A stretch of DNA of 64,000 nucleotides, taken from the NCBI RefSeq assembly GCF_037031225.1, contig NZ_JAYEZN010000001.1:3404701-3468700 (forward strand), read 5' to 3'. Under the pieces are notes generated by a model. That model ran no database searches. It worked only from the letters and a program-made list of their open reading frames with translations, and had not been told where the DNA came from. Below are positions 1 to 14,289 of this stretch, piece after piece (the first letter of the stretch is position 1; each line of letters begins with the position of its first letter). This DNA is from Halorientalis sp. LT38. Its GTDB lineage: Archaea; Halobacteriota; Halobacteria; Halobacteriales; Haloarculaceae. Both the position numbers and the translations under genes were made by a program.

Positions 1-1
1 C

Positions 2-643
2 GCGTTCAAACTGATGCGCCTGCTCGTCCCCATCGCGAAGTACAAGACCGGCCGGATGGCCGTCGACACGGCCTCCTACGCCTGCGAGATCCTGGGCGGC
101 AACGGCTACGTCAACGGGTTCACCACCGAGCGACTGCTCCGGGACTCGCAGGTCCTCCCCATCTGGGAGGGGACCTCCAACATCCTCTCGCTGGACGTGT
201 TGCGCGTGCTGAACCGCGAGGCCGCCCACGAGACCCTGTTCCCGCTGATCTCCGACCACCTCGACGCCGCCGAGCACCCCCACCTCGAAGACCTGGCCGG
301 GACCGTTCAGGAGGAGTTCACCGCCATGCAGGAGGCGATGGTCTCGCTGGCGGGCGAAGGCGAGGACTACGCCCAGCACGAGGCCAAGCGACTGGCCGAC
401 TACGTCTTCGACGTGGTGACGGCCGGACTGTTGATCGAACGCGCCCAGACCGCCATCGACGAGGCCGACGACGGCCGGCGCGCCCTGGTCGCAGAGTGGT
501 TCGTCGGGACCCGGTTCGGCCAGGACGAGGCCCGCGGGATCACCGACGGCGAGAAACTCCCGGACGACTACTTCGAGGAGATCGTCCGGCACGCGCGACT
601 GTCGCCGGACGAACTGGCCGCGGCCGCGCCCGCCGACGACTGA
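2..643 (+). CDS. Acyl-CoA dehydrogenase, C-terminal part (5' truncated by window)
   Basis: Flavin-dependent oxidation of an acyl-CoA, feeding electrons to ETF. The frame is open from base 2, so the start lies outside the window. The visible 213 residues hold the acyl-CoA dehydrogenase C-terminal helical domain: a GGNGY segment, an ERLLRDSQ helix and the IWEGTSNI motif carrying the glutamate that serves as base in many family members. The EGTSN-x4-LDVLRV pattern and the long tail after it resemble the AidB/ACAD11-like branch more than short-chain dehydrogenases, but the missing N-terminus prevents firm placement. It ends with an acidic, alanine-rich tail. Family certain, substrate unknown. Confidence 0.9.
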   Translation, partial: AFKLMRLLVPIAKYKTGRMAVDTASYACEILGGNGYVNGFTTERLLRDSQVLPIWEGTSNILSLDVLRVLNREAAHETLFPLISDHLDAAEHPHLEDLAGTVQEEFTAMQEAMVSLAGEGEDYAQHEAKRLADYVFDVVTAGLLIERAQTAIDEADDGRRALVAEWFVGTRFGQDEARGITDGEKLPDDYFEEIVRHARLSPDELAAAAPADD

Positions 644-739
644 GCAGTCCTCGACTGCCCGTTCTCGACTGCGGTAGCACCCGCCTCCCGACGGTTCGAT
701 GCCGGCGGCGAGGAAAATGCCGTTCGGGGATCGCTTCCG

Positions 740-3217
740 TTACTCCAGGTCCGGCACGACCGTCACGCTGGCGACGCTGTCGTCGCCTTCCAGTTCCATG
801 ATCGTGACGCCCTTCGTGTTCCGGCCGACGGTGGAGATGTCGGCGGCCCGGATGCGCATGATCTGGCCGAGTTCGCTCATGATGATGAGGTGGTCGGCCT
901 CGCTGACGGCCTTCACGTCGGTCACCGGCCCGTTACGGCCGTCGGTCTTGATGTCGATGAGGCCCTTGCCGTAGCGTGACTGACACCGGTACTCGGTGAG
1001 CGGCGTCCGCTTCCCGTAGCCGTGTTCGGTCACGGTCAGCAGGGCGCGCTCGTCGTCGTCGTCCGTCGCGACCAGGCCGACCACGCGGTCGCCGTCCTGG
1101 AGCTTGATCGCGCCGACGCCGCGGGCGTTGCGGCCCATCTGTCGGACGTCGCTCTCCTGGAAGCGGATCGTCATGCCCCGTTCGGTCGCGATGACCAGGT
1201 CCTGCTCGCCGTCGGTCACCTCCACGTCGACGAGTTCGTCGCCGTCCTCGAGCGAGGCGGCGATGATCCCCGTCGACCGGATGTTCTCGAACTCCGTCGT
1301 GCAGGTCCGCTTGACGTAGCCGTCCCGGGTGGCCATCGTCAGACACTGGTCGTCACTGAACGCGTCCGTGTCGACGACCGCCGTGATCTCCTCGCCGTCT
1401 GAGAGCCCGCCGATGACGTTCCGGATGTGGTTGCCCCGGGCCGTCCGGCTCATCTCCGGGACCTGGTAGGTCTTGAGACGGTAGACCCGGCCCTGGTTGG
1501 TGAAACAGAGCAGGTAGTCGTGGCTGTTGGCCCGGAAGACCTCGTTGACGCGGTCGCCCTCCTTGGGGTCCGCGCCGATGATGCCCTTCCCGCCGCGGCC
1601 CTGTGTCTCGAACTTCTCGACGGGCATGCGCTTGATGTAGTCGTCGTCGGTGATGACGACCACGCAGTCCTGCTCGGGGATGAGGTCCTCGTGGGTCACC
1701 TCGCCGTCGTCCTGGACGATCCGGGTCCGGCGCTCGTCGCCGTACTCCGCTTTGATCTCCTGGAGTTCGTCCTTGATGACGTCGAGCAGTTCCTGCTGGT
1801 CGCCCAGGATCTCCTCGAGGCGCTCGATGCGTGCCTGGACCTCCTCGTACTCGGTCTCTATCTCGTCGACCTCCTCGGAGGTGAGGCTCCCGATCTGGAT
1901 CCGGACGATGTGGTCGGCCTGGGCCTCGGAGAAGTCGTACTCGTCTCTGAGGGCCTCCTTGGCGTCCTCGCGGTTGTCGGCGTCCCGGACGAGGTCGATC
2001 ACGTCGTCGGCGTTCTCGACGGCCGTCAGCCGGCCTTCGAGGATGTGCGCGCGGTCCTCGGCCTCGTCGAGTTCGAACTGACTGCGCCGCCTGACGACCT
2101 CCTTCCGGTGGTCGACGTACTCGGCGAGGGTCTGCTTGAGCGTCAGGACGCGCGGTTCGCCGTCGACGAGGGCGAGGTTGATGACGCCGAAGGTCGATTC
2201 GAGGTGGTGTTCGAGCAACTGGTTCTCGACCACGTCTGCGTTCGCGCCGCGCTTGAGGTCGACCACGACCCGGACGCCGTCGCGGTCGGACTCGTCGCGC
2301 AGGTCGCTGATCCCCTCGATCTTCCCCTCGTTGACGTTCTCCGCGATGCGCTCGACGACGCGGGCCTTGTTCTCCTGGAAGGGCAGTTCGCTGATGACGA
2401 TGCGACCCTCCTCGTGGTCGACCTCGTATTCGGCGCGGACGGTGAGGCGGCCCCGCCCCGTCTTGTACGCCTTATGGATGTCGTTGCGGCCGACGATGTT
2501 CGCGCCCGTCGGGAAGTCCGGCCCCTTGATCGGCCCCGGGCTCTCTTCCAGGTGGATCAGGTCTTCGACGTCGCATTCGGGGTTGTCGATCAGGTGGATC
2601 GTCGCGTCGATCACCTCTTCGAGGTTGTGCGGCGGGATCTTCGTACTCATCCCGACCGCGATGCCCGTCGAACCGTTGACCAGCAGGTTCGGGAAGGCGG
2701 CGGGCATGACCGTCGGTTCGTTCAGACGGTCGTCGTAGTTGGACTGGAAGTCGACCGTGTCCTTCTCGATGTCCTCCAGCAACTCCTCGGCGATGGGGCT
2801 CATCCGCGCCTCGGTGTACCGCATGGCCGCGGCGGGGTCGCCGTCCATCGACCCGAAGTTCCCCTGGCCGTCGATCAGCGGTTCGCGCATGGAGAACGTC
2901 TGGGCCATCTTCACGAGCGTGTCGTAGATGGCTTGGTCGCCGTGCGGGTGGTAGTCACCCATCGTCTCCCCGACCACCGAGGAGGACTTGCGGTGACTGG
3001 ACCCGCTGGTGACGCCCATCTCGTGCATCGCGTAGAGGATGCGCCGGTGGACGGGCTTGAGCCCGTCACGGACGTCCGGCAGGGCCCGGCCGGCGATGAC
3101 GCTCATCGCGTAGTCGATGTAGCTCTGCTCCATCTCGTCTTCGACCCGGACGCGCTCGACGTTGGCCGCGGGGGCCGCCGTCGCGTCGTCCGGGGCGTCT
3201 GGCAGTTCGGAACTCAT
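740..3217 (-). CDS. gyrA: DNA gyrase subunit A
   Basis: Breakage-reunion subunit of DNA gyrase, which introduces negative supercoils with GyrB. The 825 residues follow bacterial-type GyrA: the winged-helix region with the catalytic tyrosine at Y134 (AMRYTEARM), a long coiled-coil arm, and a C-terminal beta-pinwheel from about residue 520 with a GyrA box (QGRGGKG, near residue 538) needed for DNA wrapping. The E. coli Ser83 position of the quinolone pocket is glutamine here (HGDQAIYD, Q95) while the Asp87 equivalent is kept. The ATG is separated from the gyrB stop by a single base, so the two are almost certainly one transcript, gyrB first. Confidence 0.98.
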   Translation of the reverse strand: MSSELPDAPDDATAAPAANVERVRVEDEMEQSYIDYAMSVIAGRALPDVRDGLKPVHRRILYAMHEMGVTSGSSHRKSSSVVGETMGDYHPHGDQAIYDTLVKMAQTFSMREPLIDGQGNFGSMDGDPAAAMRYTEARMSPIAEELLEDIEKDTVDFQSNYDDRLNEPTVMPAAFPNLLVNGSTGIAVGMSTKIPPHNLEEVIDATIHLIDNPECDVEDLIHLEESPGPIKGPDFPTGANIVGRNDIHKAYKTGRGRLTVRAEYEVDHEEGRIVISELPFQENKARVVERIAENVNEGKIEGISDLRDESDRDGVRVVVDLKRGANADVVENQLLEHHLESTFGVINLALVDGEPRVLTLKQTLAEYVDHRKEVVRRRSQFELDEAEDRAHILEGRLTAVENADDVIDLVRDADNREDAKEALRDEYDFSEAQADHIVRIQIGSLTSEEVDEIETEYEEVQARIERLEEILGDQQELLDVIKDELQEIKAEYGDERRTRIVQDDGEVTHEDLIPEQDCVVVITDDDYIKRMPVEKFETQGRGGKGIIGADPKEGDRVNEVFRANSHDYLLCFTNQGRVYRLKTYQVPEMSRTARGNHIRNVIGGLSDGEEITAVVDTDAFSDDQCLTMATRDGYVKRTCTTEFENIRSTGIIAASLEDGDELVDVEVTDGEQDLVIATERGMTIRFQESDVRQMGRNARGVGAIKLQDGDRVVGLVATDDDDERALLTVTEHGYGKRTPLTEYRCQSRYGKGLIDIKTDGRNGPVTDVKAVSEADHLIIMSELGQIMRIRAADISTVGRNTKGVTIMELEGDDSVASVTVVPDLE

Positions 3218-3218
3218 G

Positions 3219-7776
<4,558 letters not shown>

Positions 7777-7780
7777 AATC

Positions 7781-8890
7781 ATGAGCACCGACACAGACAC
7801 CGAGACGGCGACGGAGGGCGACGCGCGCGAACAGCTGATCGACCTGGCGGCGGACTTCTACGACCAGTTCGCCGACGGGCAGGTGCCGACCATGTCGATC
7901 CCGACCCGGACGAAGTCCAACATCGAGTACGACGAGGACAAGGACGTCTGGGTGTACGGCGACAGAGAGAGCACGCGGACGGCCAAGACCGTCAGCGGCG
8001 CCCAGAAGCTGCTGAAGGCCACCTACGTCATCGACTTCCTCTCACAGCAGCTCGAACAGGACCGCTCGTCCACCCTGCGTGAACTGTACTACCTCAGCGA
8101 GTCCTTCGACCACGAGGAGGCCCAGTTCAACGACCAGGACGAGTCCAACCAGCTGATCGAGGACCTCGAGATCGTCTCCGACGTGCGCCGCGAGGAGTTC
8201 CACATGCGCCCGGAGGAGTCCGGGGCCACCGTGATGGGACCGCTCCTGATCCGCGAGCAGACCCGCCGCGGCGAGCGCGAGATCCACTGTCAGGAGGACG
8301 TCGGCGAAGGGGGCTACCAGATCCCGAACAACCCCGACACCATCGACTTTTTGGAGAACGACGCGGACTTCGTCCTCTGCGTGGAGACCGGTGGCATGCG
8401 CGATCGACTCGTCGAGAACGGGTTCGACGAGGAGTACAACTGCATCGTCGTCCACCTGAAGGGCCAGCCGGCGCGGGCGACCCGGCGGCTGACCAAGCGC
8501 CTCCACGACGAACTCGGCCTCCCGGTCACGGTCTTCACTGACGGCGACCCCTGGTCGTACCGCATCTACGGCTCCGTCGCCTACGGGTCGATCAAGTCCG
8601 CCCACCTCTCGGAGTACCTGGCGACGCCGGAGGCCCAGTACATCGGCATCCAGCCCGCCGACATCGTGGAGTTCGACCTCCCGACGGACCCGCTCTCGGA
8701 TTCGGACGTGAACGCCCTCGAATCCGAACTGGAGGACCCGCGGTTCCAGACCGACTACTGGAAAGAACAGATCGAACTGCAACTCGACATCGAGAAGAAG
8801 GCAGAACAGCAGAGTCTGGCCGCGCGAGGCCTCGACTTCGTGACCGACACCTACCTCCCGGAGCGGCTGACCGAGATGGACGTCATCTGA
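7781..8890 (+). CDS. top6A: DNA topoisomerase VI subunit A (Spo11-like)
   Basis: DNA-cleaving subunit of topoisomerase VI, homologous to the meiotic Spo11 nuclease. 369 residues, the usual length. The 5Y-CAP domain carries the tyrosine pair Y103-Y104 in [12 protein letters not shown]; by comparison with Spo11 the second is the likely nucleophile. The Toprim domain has E202 (CVETGGMRD) and the acidic pair D254/D256 ([19 protein letters not shown]). It begins 4 nt after the top6B stop, so the two subunits are co-transcribed and probably translated in step. A 14-bp perfect palindrome follows the stop. Confidence 0.98.
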   Translation: MSTDTDTETATEGDAREQLIDLAADFYDQFADGQVPTMSIPTRTKSNIEYDEDKDVWVYGDRESTRTAKTVSGAQKLLKATYVIDFLSQQLEQDRSSTLRELYYLSESFDHEEAQFNDQDESNQLIEDLEIVSDVRREEFHMRPEESGATVMGPLLIREQTRRGEREIHCQEDVGEGGYQIPNNPDTIDFLENDADFVLCVETGGMRDRLVENGFDEEYNCIVVHLKGQPARATRRLTKRLHDELGLPVTVFTDGDPWSYRIYGSVAYGSIKSAHLSEYLATPEAQYIGIQPADIVEFDLPTDPLSDSDVNALESELEDPRFQTDYWKEQIELQLDIEKKAEQQSLAARGLDFVTDTYLPERLTEMDVI

Positions 8891-8892
8891 GG

Positions 8893-8906
8893 GAAACGGC
8901 CGTTTC
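8893..8906. terminator. Perfect 14-bp palindrome just downstream of top6A
   Basis: GAAACGGCCGTTTC begins 3 nt after the top6A stop codon and is followed by a pyrimidine-rich stretch. It could be a terminator element or a protein-binding site. A palindrome with no loop gives only a short RNA hairpin, so terminator function is uncertain. Confidence 0.3.
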
Positions 8907-8976
8907 AGACCTCTTATCTGTCGATCGGTTGCCGAACAGGCACAGCGTTTTCCGCACCGACGGGCTAGTCTGTGCC

Positions 8977-9576
8977 ATGGCAGACGACAAACAGGGCCGG
9001 GACGACCAGGCCGACGACGCCAACCGACGCCAGCGTGTCCGCGCTATCAAAGAGGAACTGGAACGACGGGACGAACCGGAACCGCCCGTCGATCCGTCGG
9101 AGCTCGCGTACTTCGAGACGGAACTGGAAGCGGTCGAGTTCCCGGCGACCGGCGACGAACTGGTCGCGACGCTCGGCGACCGCGAACTCGATGCGGCCGA
9201 CGGGACCTACGCGATCGCGGAACTGTTCCCGGAGAGCGACGTGGAGACGTTCGAGTCCCCCACAGCGGTGCGCGAGCGGGTCGAGCGGCCGAACGTGGCC
9301 GCGACGATGAAGCGGATCGTCGAGGCGAGCGAGTCGCTCCCGCGCGAGAAACTCGGCGGCTCCCAGTGGGACGCCTACCAGAAGACGCTGCGGGAACTCG
9401 CCGCCATCGACGCGGACGACGACGACGAGGGCGTCCGGGTAATCGGCGACTGGATCCTCGAGCGGATTCGCGAGAAGGAGAAGCTCCCGGGTTCCCGGGG
9501 GGTCCGCCGCGAGGCGGCGAAGTTCTGTCGCGAGAACGGCTACGAGATCCGGAACGACGAGTGGCTCGGCGTCTGA
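8977..9576 (+). CDS. DUF5789-type haloarchaeal protein
   Basis: A 199-residue cytosolic, acidic protein resembling the haloarchaeal DUF5789 family; function unknown. It has a charged N-terminal helix rich in Asp, Arg and Lys (about 1-40), then an alpha-helical domain and a C-terminal EKEKLPGSRGVRREA segment resembling a small basic, possibly nucleic-acid-facing, helix. I chose the internal ATG at 8977 because the 16 upstream codons look unlike a start and the MADDKQGRDDQ beginning is typical. It stands alone after top6A and converges with the metallo-hydrolase gene. Confidence 0.75.
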   Translation: MADDKQGRDDQADDANRRQRVRAIKEELERRDEPEPPVDPSELAYFETELEAVEFPATGDELVATLGDRELDAADGTYAIAELFPESDVETFESPTAVRERVERPNVAATMKRIVEASESLPREKLGGSQWDAYQKTLRELAAIDADDDDEGVRVIGDWILERIREKEKLPGSRGVRREAAKFCRENGYEIRNDEWLGV

Positions 9577-9585
9577 GGCCGCCAC

Positions 9586-10284
9586 TCACTCGTCGAGGGC
9601 GACCGGGACGCCCCGACCCTCCAGATCGGCAGCGAACGCCTCGGCGTCGGTCTCGATTGCCGCGAACGTGTCGTAGTGGATCGGAAGGACGAGTTCGGGA
9701 TCCATCGCCTCGGCGAGGTCGGCCGCAGCCTCCCGGTCCATCGTGTAGGTCCCGCCGATCGGGGCCAGCAGCAGGTCGACGGGTAGTTCGGCCATCCCGT
9801 CGAGCACGTCGGTGTCGCCCGTCCAGAAGATCCGGGTGTCTCCCAGCTGGAGGTGGAACCCGCAGCCGGTGCCTTCGGGGTGGATCGGCGTGCCGTCTTC
9901 GTACGTGTGCGGGCCGTCGGGGTGGTTGTACGCCGCCGTGGTCCGGACGATGACCTCGCCGAGCAGGTCGTCGAGTTCGTCGTCGACCCGGCGAGTCTCG
10001 TAGGGCAGGTCACGGACCGGCGTCACGTCGCGGTCGGTCTCGCTGTGGTGGACGGCTTCGTGGACGAGGACGGTGACGTCGTCGCTGGCCACGCGCTCGA
10101 TGCCGTCGGTGTCGTAGTGGTGGACGTGGCTGACGCAGACGAGCTGTGCGTCCCCCGCCTCGTAGTCGTCCAGCACCCCGTACCGGCCGGGATCGAGGTA
10201 GACGACGGTCCCGTCGGGGCCTTCGATCCGGACGGTGGCGTAGCCCAGCCAGTCGACGCGGCAGTCGCCGAGTTCGACGGTCAT
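9586..10284 (-). CDS. MBL-fold metallo-hydrolase
   Basis: A 232-residue metallo-beta-lactamase-fold hydrolase of the short UPF0173 / lactonase-like type. The metal site is SHVHHYD (H53, H55, H56, D58), a variant of the usual HxHxDH, followed by FWTGDTDV (second metal Asp) and PIHYDTF (final His), all at expected distances. Substrate cannot be told from sequence. No signal peptide, so cytosolic. Convergent with the DUF5789-type gene, with 9 nt between the stops. Confidence 0.85.
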   Translation of the reverse strand: MTVELGDCRVDWLGYATVRIEGPDGTVVYLDPGRYGVLDDYEAGDAQLVCVSHVHHYDTDGIERVASDDVTVLVHEAVHHSETDRDVTPVRDLPYETRRVDDELDDLLGEVIVRTTAAYNHPDGPHTYEDGTPIHPEGTGCGFHLQLGDTRIFWTGDTDVLDGMAELPVDLLLAPIGGTYTMDREAAADLAEAMDPELVLPIHYDTFAAIETDAEAFAADLEGRGVPVALDE

Positions 10285-10324
10285 GTGCCAGGGTTCGGCC
10301 GGTCGGGGAAAACAGGTGTCGGTC

Positions 10325-11968
10325 TCAGAACGGGCCGAACAGGACGAGCACCGCGACGCCGACGAGTGCCAGCACGCCGCCGGCGACGACGCTCCCGAGA
10401 TGGATGAACCCCCTGATGGTCTCGTCGTCGGTCTCCAGCCGCTTCAGTCCCATCCACGGGCTCGTCCCGCGGAGGAACCACCCCTGGACGGTCACGCGCT
10501 CGCCGATCAACTCGGGGACCCGACGGAGCGAGAACAGGAAGTTGCCCAGGAACGGCAACCAGCTCTCGTACTTCAGGTACATCATGCCCGTCTCGTCTTT
10601 GAACATCAGGTCCTCGGAGAAGCGGTAGCCGGCCTGGCCGCGACCGATCAGTTCGCCGTCGAGTCGCGCCAGCCGACCGTTGACCGGCGAGGCGTACACG
10701 TCCGAGAGCAACTCCATCACGGTCGTCTCCTCGGGGTCGCCCCGCGGGAACTTGTACAGCGTCTTGGCGACCATCCCGAGGCCGATGGCGACGAGCCATC
10801 CGCCACCGAGGACGGCGAGGTCGAACGCCAGCGAGCCGAGGACGACGGCCGTCAGATAGGCGAGCGGGAAGCCCACCGCGAACACGACCGGAAGCGCGAG
10901 GACGGCCACGTCACGGAGGAACTCGACGTAGAGCCGCCGTTTGTCGACGGTCACGCGCCGTTCCAGTTCGTCGAAGTCGAACCGGGTCGCTCCCTCCATG
11001 GCCGAGAGCCGGCGCACGCGCTTGCCGGTCAGCGGGTGCGTCGAGTTGAGTTCGAGCAGTTTCGGCCAGGGGTTGTGCAGGTCGAAGAGGAAGGCCTTCA
11101 TCAGGGGATCGAAGTCCTCGCTGTCGCGGGTGTTGTAGTAGAGGACGCCTTTGTCCTTGCTCTCGGAAACGTTCATGATCCCGATGTTGCGCGTGGCCTG
11201 CTCGAGGTCGGGGTCGTCTTCGCTGACGACGATCCCGTAGGCGATCTTGACCAGCCCCATCGCCAGGTCGTCCGGGTCGGTCCACTCGGCCCCGAACTCG
11301 TCTGCGGCGTACTCCCGGACCCGGGACAGGAACAGCACGGCGTACTCGCCGACGAACCAGAGGACGTAGGAGAGGACCGCGACCGCCCAGAGGACGCCGG
11401 CGACGTTGCCCTTCTTGTTGCTGCTGGCCCGACCGCTGGCCGCGATGCGCTGGGCGTGGATCGCGATCAGGTAGAGCAACTGGACGATGGTGTTGGCCAC
11501 CGTCATGATGATGAAGTCCCGGCTGGTGACGTGGCCGAGTTCGTGGGCCACGACGCTTGACAGTTCGTCGTCGTCGAGGAACTCGAACGAGCCCTCCGTG
11601 AGGACGATCCGGCTCCGCGATCTGGTCGAGCCGTAGGTGAACGCCGTCGGGTTGCGATCGGGGATGATCCCGACGCGCGGCGGTTCGTAGCCGTACTCGT
11701 CGGTGACCTCGTCGATCACCCGAGCCGACTCAGGACTCCGGTCGCGCAGGGCCGACGGGTCGATCCACTCGAGATCGTACAGCCACCCGTAGATGAAGTC
11801 GTTGACCCAGGGGCCGAAAAACAGCGTCGCCAGGTTGATCAGGATCACGACCGCGACGGCCACGCCGAGGTCGATGGTCCCGAACGCGAGCATCATCCCC
11901 AGCACGACCGTCAGCAGGAAGGTTCCCAACAGCCCCAGCGTGAACAACGACGCGAACGCTCGACGCAT
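10325..11968 (-). CDS. M48 family membrane metalloprotease (HtpX-like) with long C-terminal extension
   Basis: Membrane zinc protease related to HtpX/Ste24. Two N-terminal transmembrane segments (about 8-50) precede a catalytic domain with HELGH at 142-146 and the third zinc ligand expected near YAADEFGA. At 547 residues it is almost twice the length of HtpX: after the protease domain there are further hydrophobic segments, then a beta-rich region near the C-terminus (VTVQGWFLRG, GLKRLE) that looks like the GIDE/MULAN-type domain seen in some archaeal membrane proteins, and a final transmembrane helix. Likely membrane protein quality control; the extension's role is unknown. Confidence 0.88.
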   Translation of the reverse strand: MRRAFASLFTLGLLGTFLLTVVLGMMLAFGTIDLGVAVAVVILINLATLFFGPWVNDFIYGWLYDLEWIDPSALRDRSPESARVIDEVTDEYGYEPPRVGIIPDRNPTAFTYGSTRSRSRIVLTEGSFEFLDDDELSSVVAHELGHVTSRDFIIMTVANTIVQLLYLIAIHAQRIAASGRASSNKKGNVAGVLWAVAVLSYVLWFVGEYAVLFLSRVREYAADEFGAEWTDPDDLAMGLVKIAYGIVVSEDDPDLEQATRNIGIMNVSESKDKGVLYYNTRDSEDFDPLMKAFLFDLHNPWPKLLELNSTHPLTGKRVRRLSAMEGATRFDFDELERRVTVDKRRLYVEFLRDVAVLALPVVFAVGFPLAYLTAVVLGSLAFDLAVLGGGWLVAIGLGMVAKTLYKFPRGDPEETTVMELLSDVYASPVNGRLARLDGELIGRGQAGYRFSEDLMFKDETGMMYLKYESWLPFLGNFLFSLRRVPELIGERVTVQGWFLRGTSPWMGLKRLETDDETIRGFIHLGSVVAGGVLALVGVAVLVLFGPF

Positions 11969-12056
11969 CGACTGGCTGTTCTCGGGCCCGGGTTAAGAAC
12001 ATATTCCCCGTGACACGACGACTCCCTGACGGCTGCGTGTCGCGGGTCGAGCCCCC

Positions 12057-13709
12057 TCAACTGCCGTCGGCCAACCGCTCGACACGCTCCAGCGTGTCGG
12101 CGTCCGCCACGTCCTTGTCCTCGCGGACGCCGAGGTAGCGGGGGAATCGCAGCGCGTAGCCCGAGGAGTAGGTCGGCGAGGTCTGGATCTCCTCGTAGCC
12201 GACCTCGAAGACGACGCCCGGTTCCAGATCGACCGCTTTCCCGTCCTCGACCCGGATGCGCGGTTCCAGCAGCTCCGTCAACTCGGCCAGTTCCTCGTCC
12301 GTGATCCCCGTCGCGACCTTCCCGATGGTCTCGAAGTCGTCGGGGCCGGCCCGGACGGAGAGCTCGAAGGTGCCGAGGAACTCCGCCCGTCGGCCCTCGC
12401 CCCACTCGGCGCCGGTCACGACCAGATCCAGGGTCTCCACGTCGGGTTTGCGCTTGAGCCACTCCTTCCCGCGCCGGCCCGGCGAATACGTCGAGTCGGG
12501 ATCTTTCAGCATGATGCCCTCGTGGCCCGCCTCCAGGGCCCGGGTCTCGATATCGGCGATCCCGTCGGGGTCAGCGGCAGTGGCCACGGTCGCCACGCGC
12601 GCGTCCAGGATCGAAGACAGGCGGTCGTGGCGATCGCGCAGCGGTGCGTCCAGCAGGTCCTCGCCGTCTGCGTGCAGGCAGTCGAACGCCCACAGCCGGA
12701 CTTCGACGTCTTCGCGTGCCTTCGCGACGTCGTGCTTGCGGCGGAACCGGCGCAACACCTCCTGGAAGGGGAGCGGCTCGCCGTCGTCGTCGACGGCCAC
12801 GACCTCGCCGTCGAGGATCGCCGGGACCGAGAGGTGCTCGTCGACGAAGTCGACCACCTCCGGTAGCGGGTCGGTCACGTCCTCCATGTTCCGGGAGAAC
12901 AGGGCCACCTCGTCGCCGTCGTAGTGGACCTGGACGCGGGCGCCGTCGTACTTGGTCTCGACGGCGACGGTCTCCCAGGCCTCGATCGCGTCCGCGACCG
13001 TACCGGCCTGGGCGAGCATCGCCTGGACGGGCCGCCCGACTTCGAGGTTCAGGTCGCCGAGGCCCGCCTCCCCCTCGTCCCGGGCGACGGTCGCGACGAG
13101 GCCGTAGTCGTTGGTCACCTGGAGGGCGCGCTCGACGGCCGCGACCGGCACGTCGAAGGCCTCGGCGACGGCGTCGCGGACGGTGCCCTCGCCGACGCCG
13201 ATGCGCATCTCCGAGAGCACGATCCGCGCTAGGTATCTGGCTTCCGGTGGACTACAGCGATTGAACAGGCCGAAGAGGAGGTCGAGCTTCCGGTCCCGAC
13301 TGCCCGACCCCGCCGCCGCGGCGAGGGCCCGTAGTTCCGATTCGACCTCGCCGACCGTGAGGCCGTCCGGGCCGTCGCCGGCGAACGCGCCGAGGCCCTG
13401 CTGGCCGCCGAAGTCGTAGTCCGCGGCCACGTCGCCGACGTCGCCCACGCCCGCGACGCGGTCCTCGACGTCGTCGGCGGCGACGTTGTGCCCCGCCGCG
13501 CGGGCGATGGCCTCGTAACAGAGGTTCGGGCCGACGTCGAGCGTCGTCGACTCGTGAGCGGGGAACACCCGTCCCTGGACGAACCGGGCGACGGTGTCGA
13601 GGTCGTCGTCGGCGTCCGCGAACAGGTCACGGACGAGGGAGACGATCTCCAGGTCGGCCGCGGTCGCCTCGATCTCGGCGGCGCGCTCGGCGAAGGCGGC
13701 GAACTCCAT
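12057..13709 (-). CDS. lig: ATP-dependent DNA ligase
   Basis: Replicative and repair DNA ligase of archaeal/eukaryotic type I family, 550 residues. An N-terminal DNA-binding domain (about 1-210) is followed by the adenylation domain with the lysine nucleophile K253 in ETKYDGARV, then the DGE and KEWLKRKPD motifs, and the C-terminal OB domain. Start at ATG 13709 gives MEFAAFAERA, typical of archaeal ligases. It is a single gene on the minus strand upstream of the M48 protease. Confidence 0.97.
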   Translation of the reverse strand: MEFAAFAERAAEIEATAADLEIVSLVRDLFADADDDLDTVARFVQGRVFPAHESTTLDVGPNLCYEAIARAAGHNVAADDVEDRVAGVGDVGDVAADYDFGGQQGLGAFAGDGPDGLTVGEVESELRALAAAAGSGSRDRKLDLLFGLFNRCSPPEARYLARIVLSEMRIGVGEGTVRDAVAEAFDVPVAAVERALQVTNDYGLVATVARDEGEAGLGDLNLEVGRPVQAMLAQAGTVADAIEAWETVAVETKYDGARVQVHYDGDEVALFSRNMEDVTDPLPEVVDFVDEHLSVPAILDGEVVAVDDDGEPLPFQEVLRRFRRKHDVAKAREDVEVRLWAFDCLHADGEDLLDAPLRDRHDRLSSILDARVATVATAADPDGIADIETRALEAGHEGIMLKDPDSTYSPGRRGKEWLKRKPDVETLDLVVTGAEWGEGRRAEFLGTFELSVRAGPDDFETIGKVATGITDEELAELTELLEPRIRVEDGKAVDLEPGVVFEVGYEEIQTSPTYSSGYALRFPRYLGVREDKDVADADTLERVERLADGS

Positions 13710-13832
13710 CGACTCCCGGTTACCGCGTCGCTGAGTTAAATCGTCCGGAGCGCACCGCCGCTCGTCGGTTCGGAATTGGAAAAATCGATGCAGTCGGTCG
13801 GTCGCGCGATCGGGCGGCGATCGCGGTGTGGG

Positions 13833-14009
13833 TTACTCCTCCGATCGGGTTCGCTCGTAGGCCGCGCGGAGTCGGTCGATCGGGCGGTCGATCGGCAGCG
13901 TGAAGCCAAAGCGACGGACCACGAGCGCGACCGGCATGAGCGCGATGCCGACCATCAAACTCAGCTGGTACAGCGCGAACAGCAGACCACTGTGCAAGCG
14001 GGTTTCCAT
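13833..14009 (-). CDS. Small haloarchaeal membrane protein (58 aa)
   Basis: A 58-residue ORF starting METRLHSGLLFALYQLSLMV, with one hydrophobic helix (about 8-32) followed by a basic amphipathic tail ending TRSEE. Codon use has the G/C third positions of its neighbours, and a TATATAAA box (14039-14046) lies about 30-37 nt upstream, which supports a real leaderless gene. It looks like a conserved haloarchaeal small protein; function unknown. It is likely inserted in the membrane with the charged tail in the cytosol. Confidence 0.72.
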   Translation of the reverse strand: METRLHSGLLFALYQLSLMVGIALMPVALVVRRFGFTLPIDRPIDRLRAAYERTRSEE

Positions 14010-14038
14010 TGTCTTCGAACAGTCTCCATCGACCGCTG

Positions 14039-14046
14039 TATATAAA
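14039..14046 (-). promoter_or_regulatory. TATA box of the 58-aa membrane protein gene
   Basis: TTTATATA on the minus strand, 30-37 nt before the ATG at 14009, inside an unusually AT-rich patch (about 14038-14090). A strong candidate core promoter for a leaderless or short-leader transcript. Confidence 0.55.
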
Positions 14047-14205
14047 GATAATTGAATTGCATTTTACATAATGGTCTATATTCGGGGATAATGCGGCCGC
14101 CGTCTGCCGGTTCGAATTCGGTTGGAATAGCGACGACTCGATGGTGGGTCGACCGGGTCCGAACGGTAACGGGGAGATAATCGACGCCGGACGGTGTCAT
14201 AACTT

Positions 14206-14289
14206 ATGGCCATTATTGGAGTGACGTGCGCAGTCGACGCGGGCGAATCAAAAGAGACGAGAGGGTGGAAACCAGACCACTCGGTATGA
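14206..14289 (+). CDS. Possible 27-codon leader ORF overlapping the DUF555 start
   Basis: ATG at 14206 opens a 27-residue frame (begins MAIIGVTCAVDAG) whose TGA overlaps the DUF555 ATG as ATGA (14286-14289), the same coupling geometry used by confirmed operon pairs in this window. Palindromes CATAA-C-TTATG (14198-14208) and ATGGCCAT (14206-14213) cover its start. There is no family evidence and the ORF is short, so it may be chance. If real, it would be a leader peptide or a coupled microprotein. Confidence 0.2.
   Translation: MAIIGVTCAVDAGESKETRGWKPDHSV

Noticed and set aside
14100..14180. TTCGAAT-like tRNA T-arm near 14110
   Set aside because: The flanking bases do not form the T-stem and no acceptor or anticodon stem is present.
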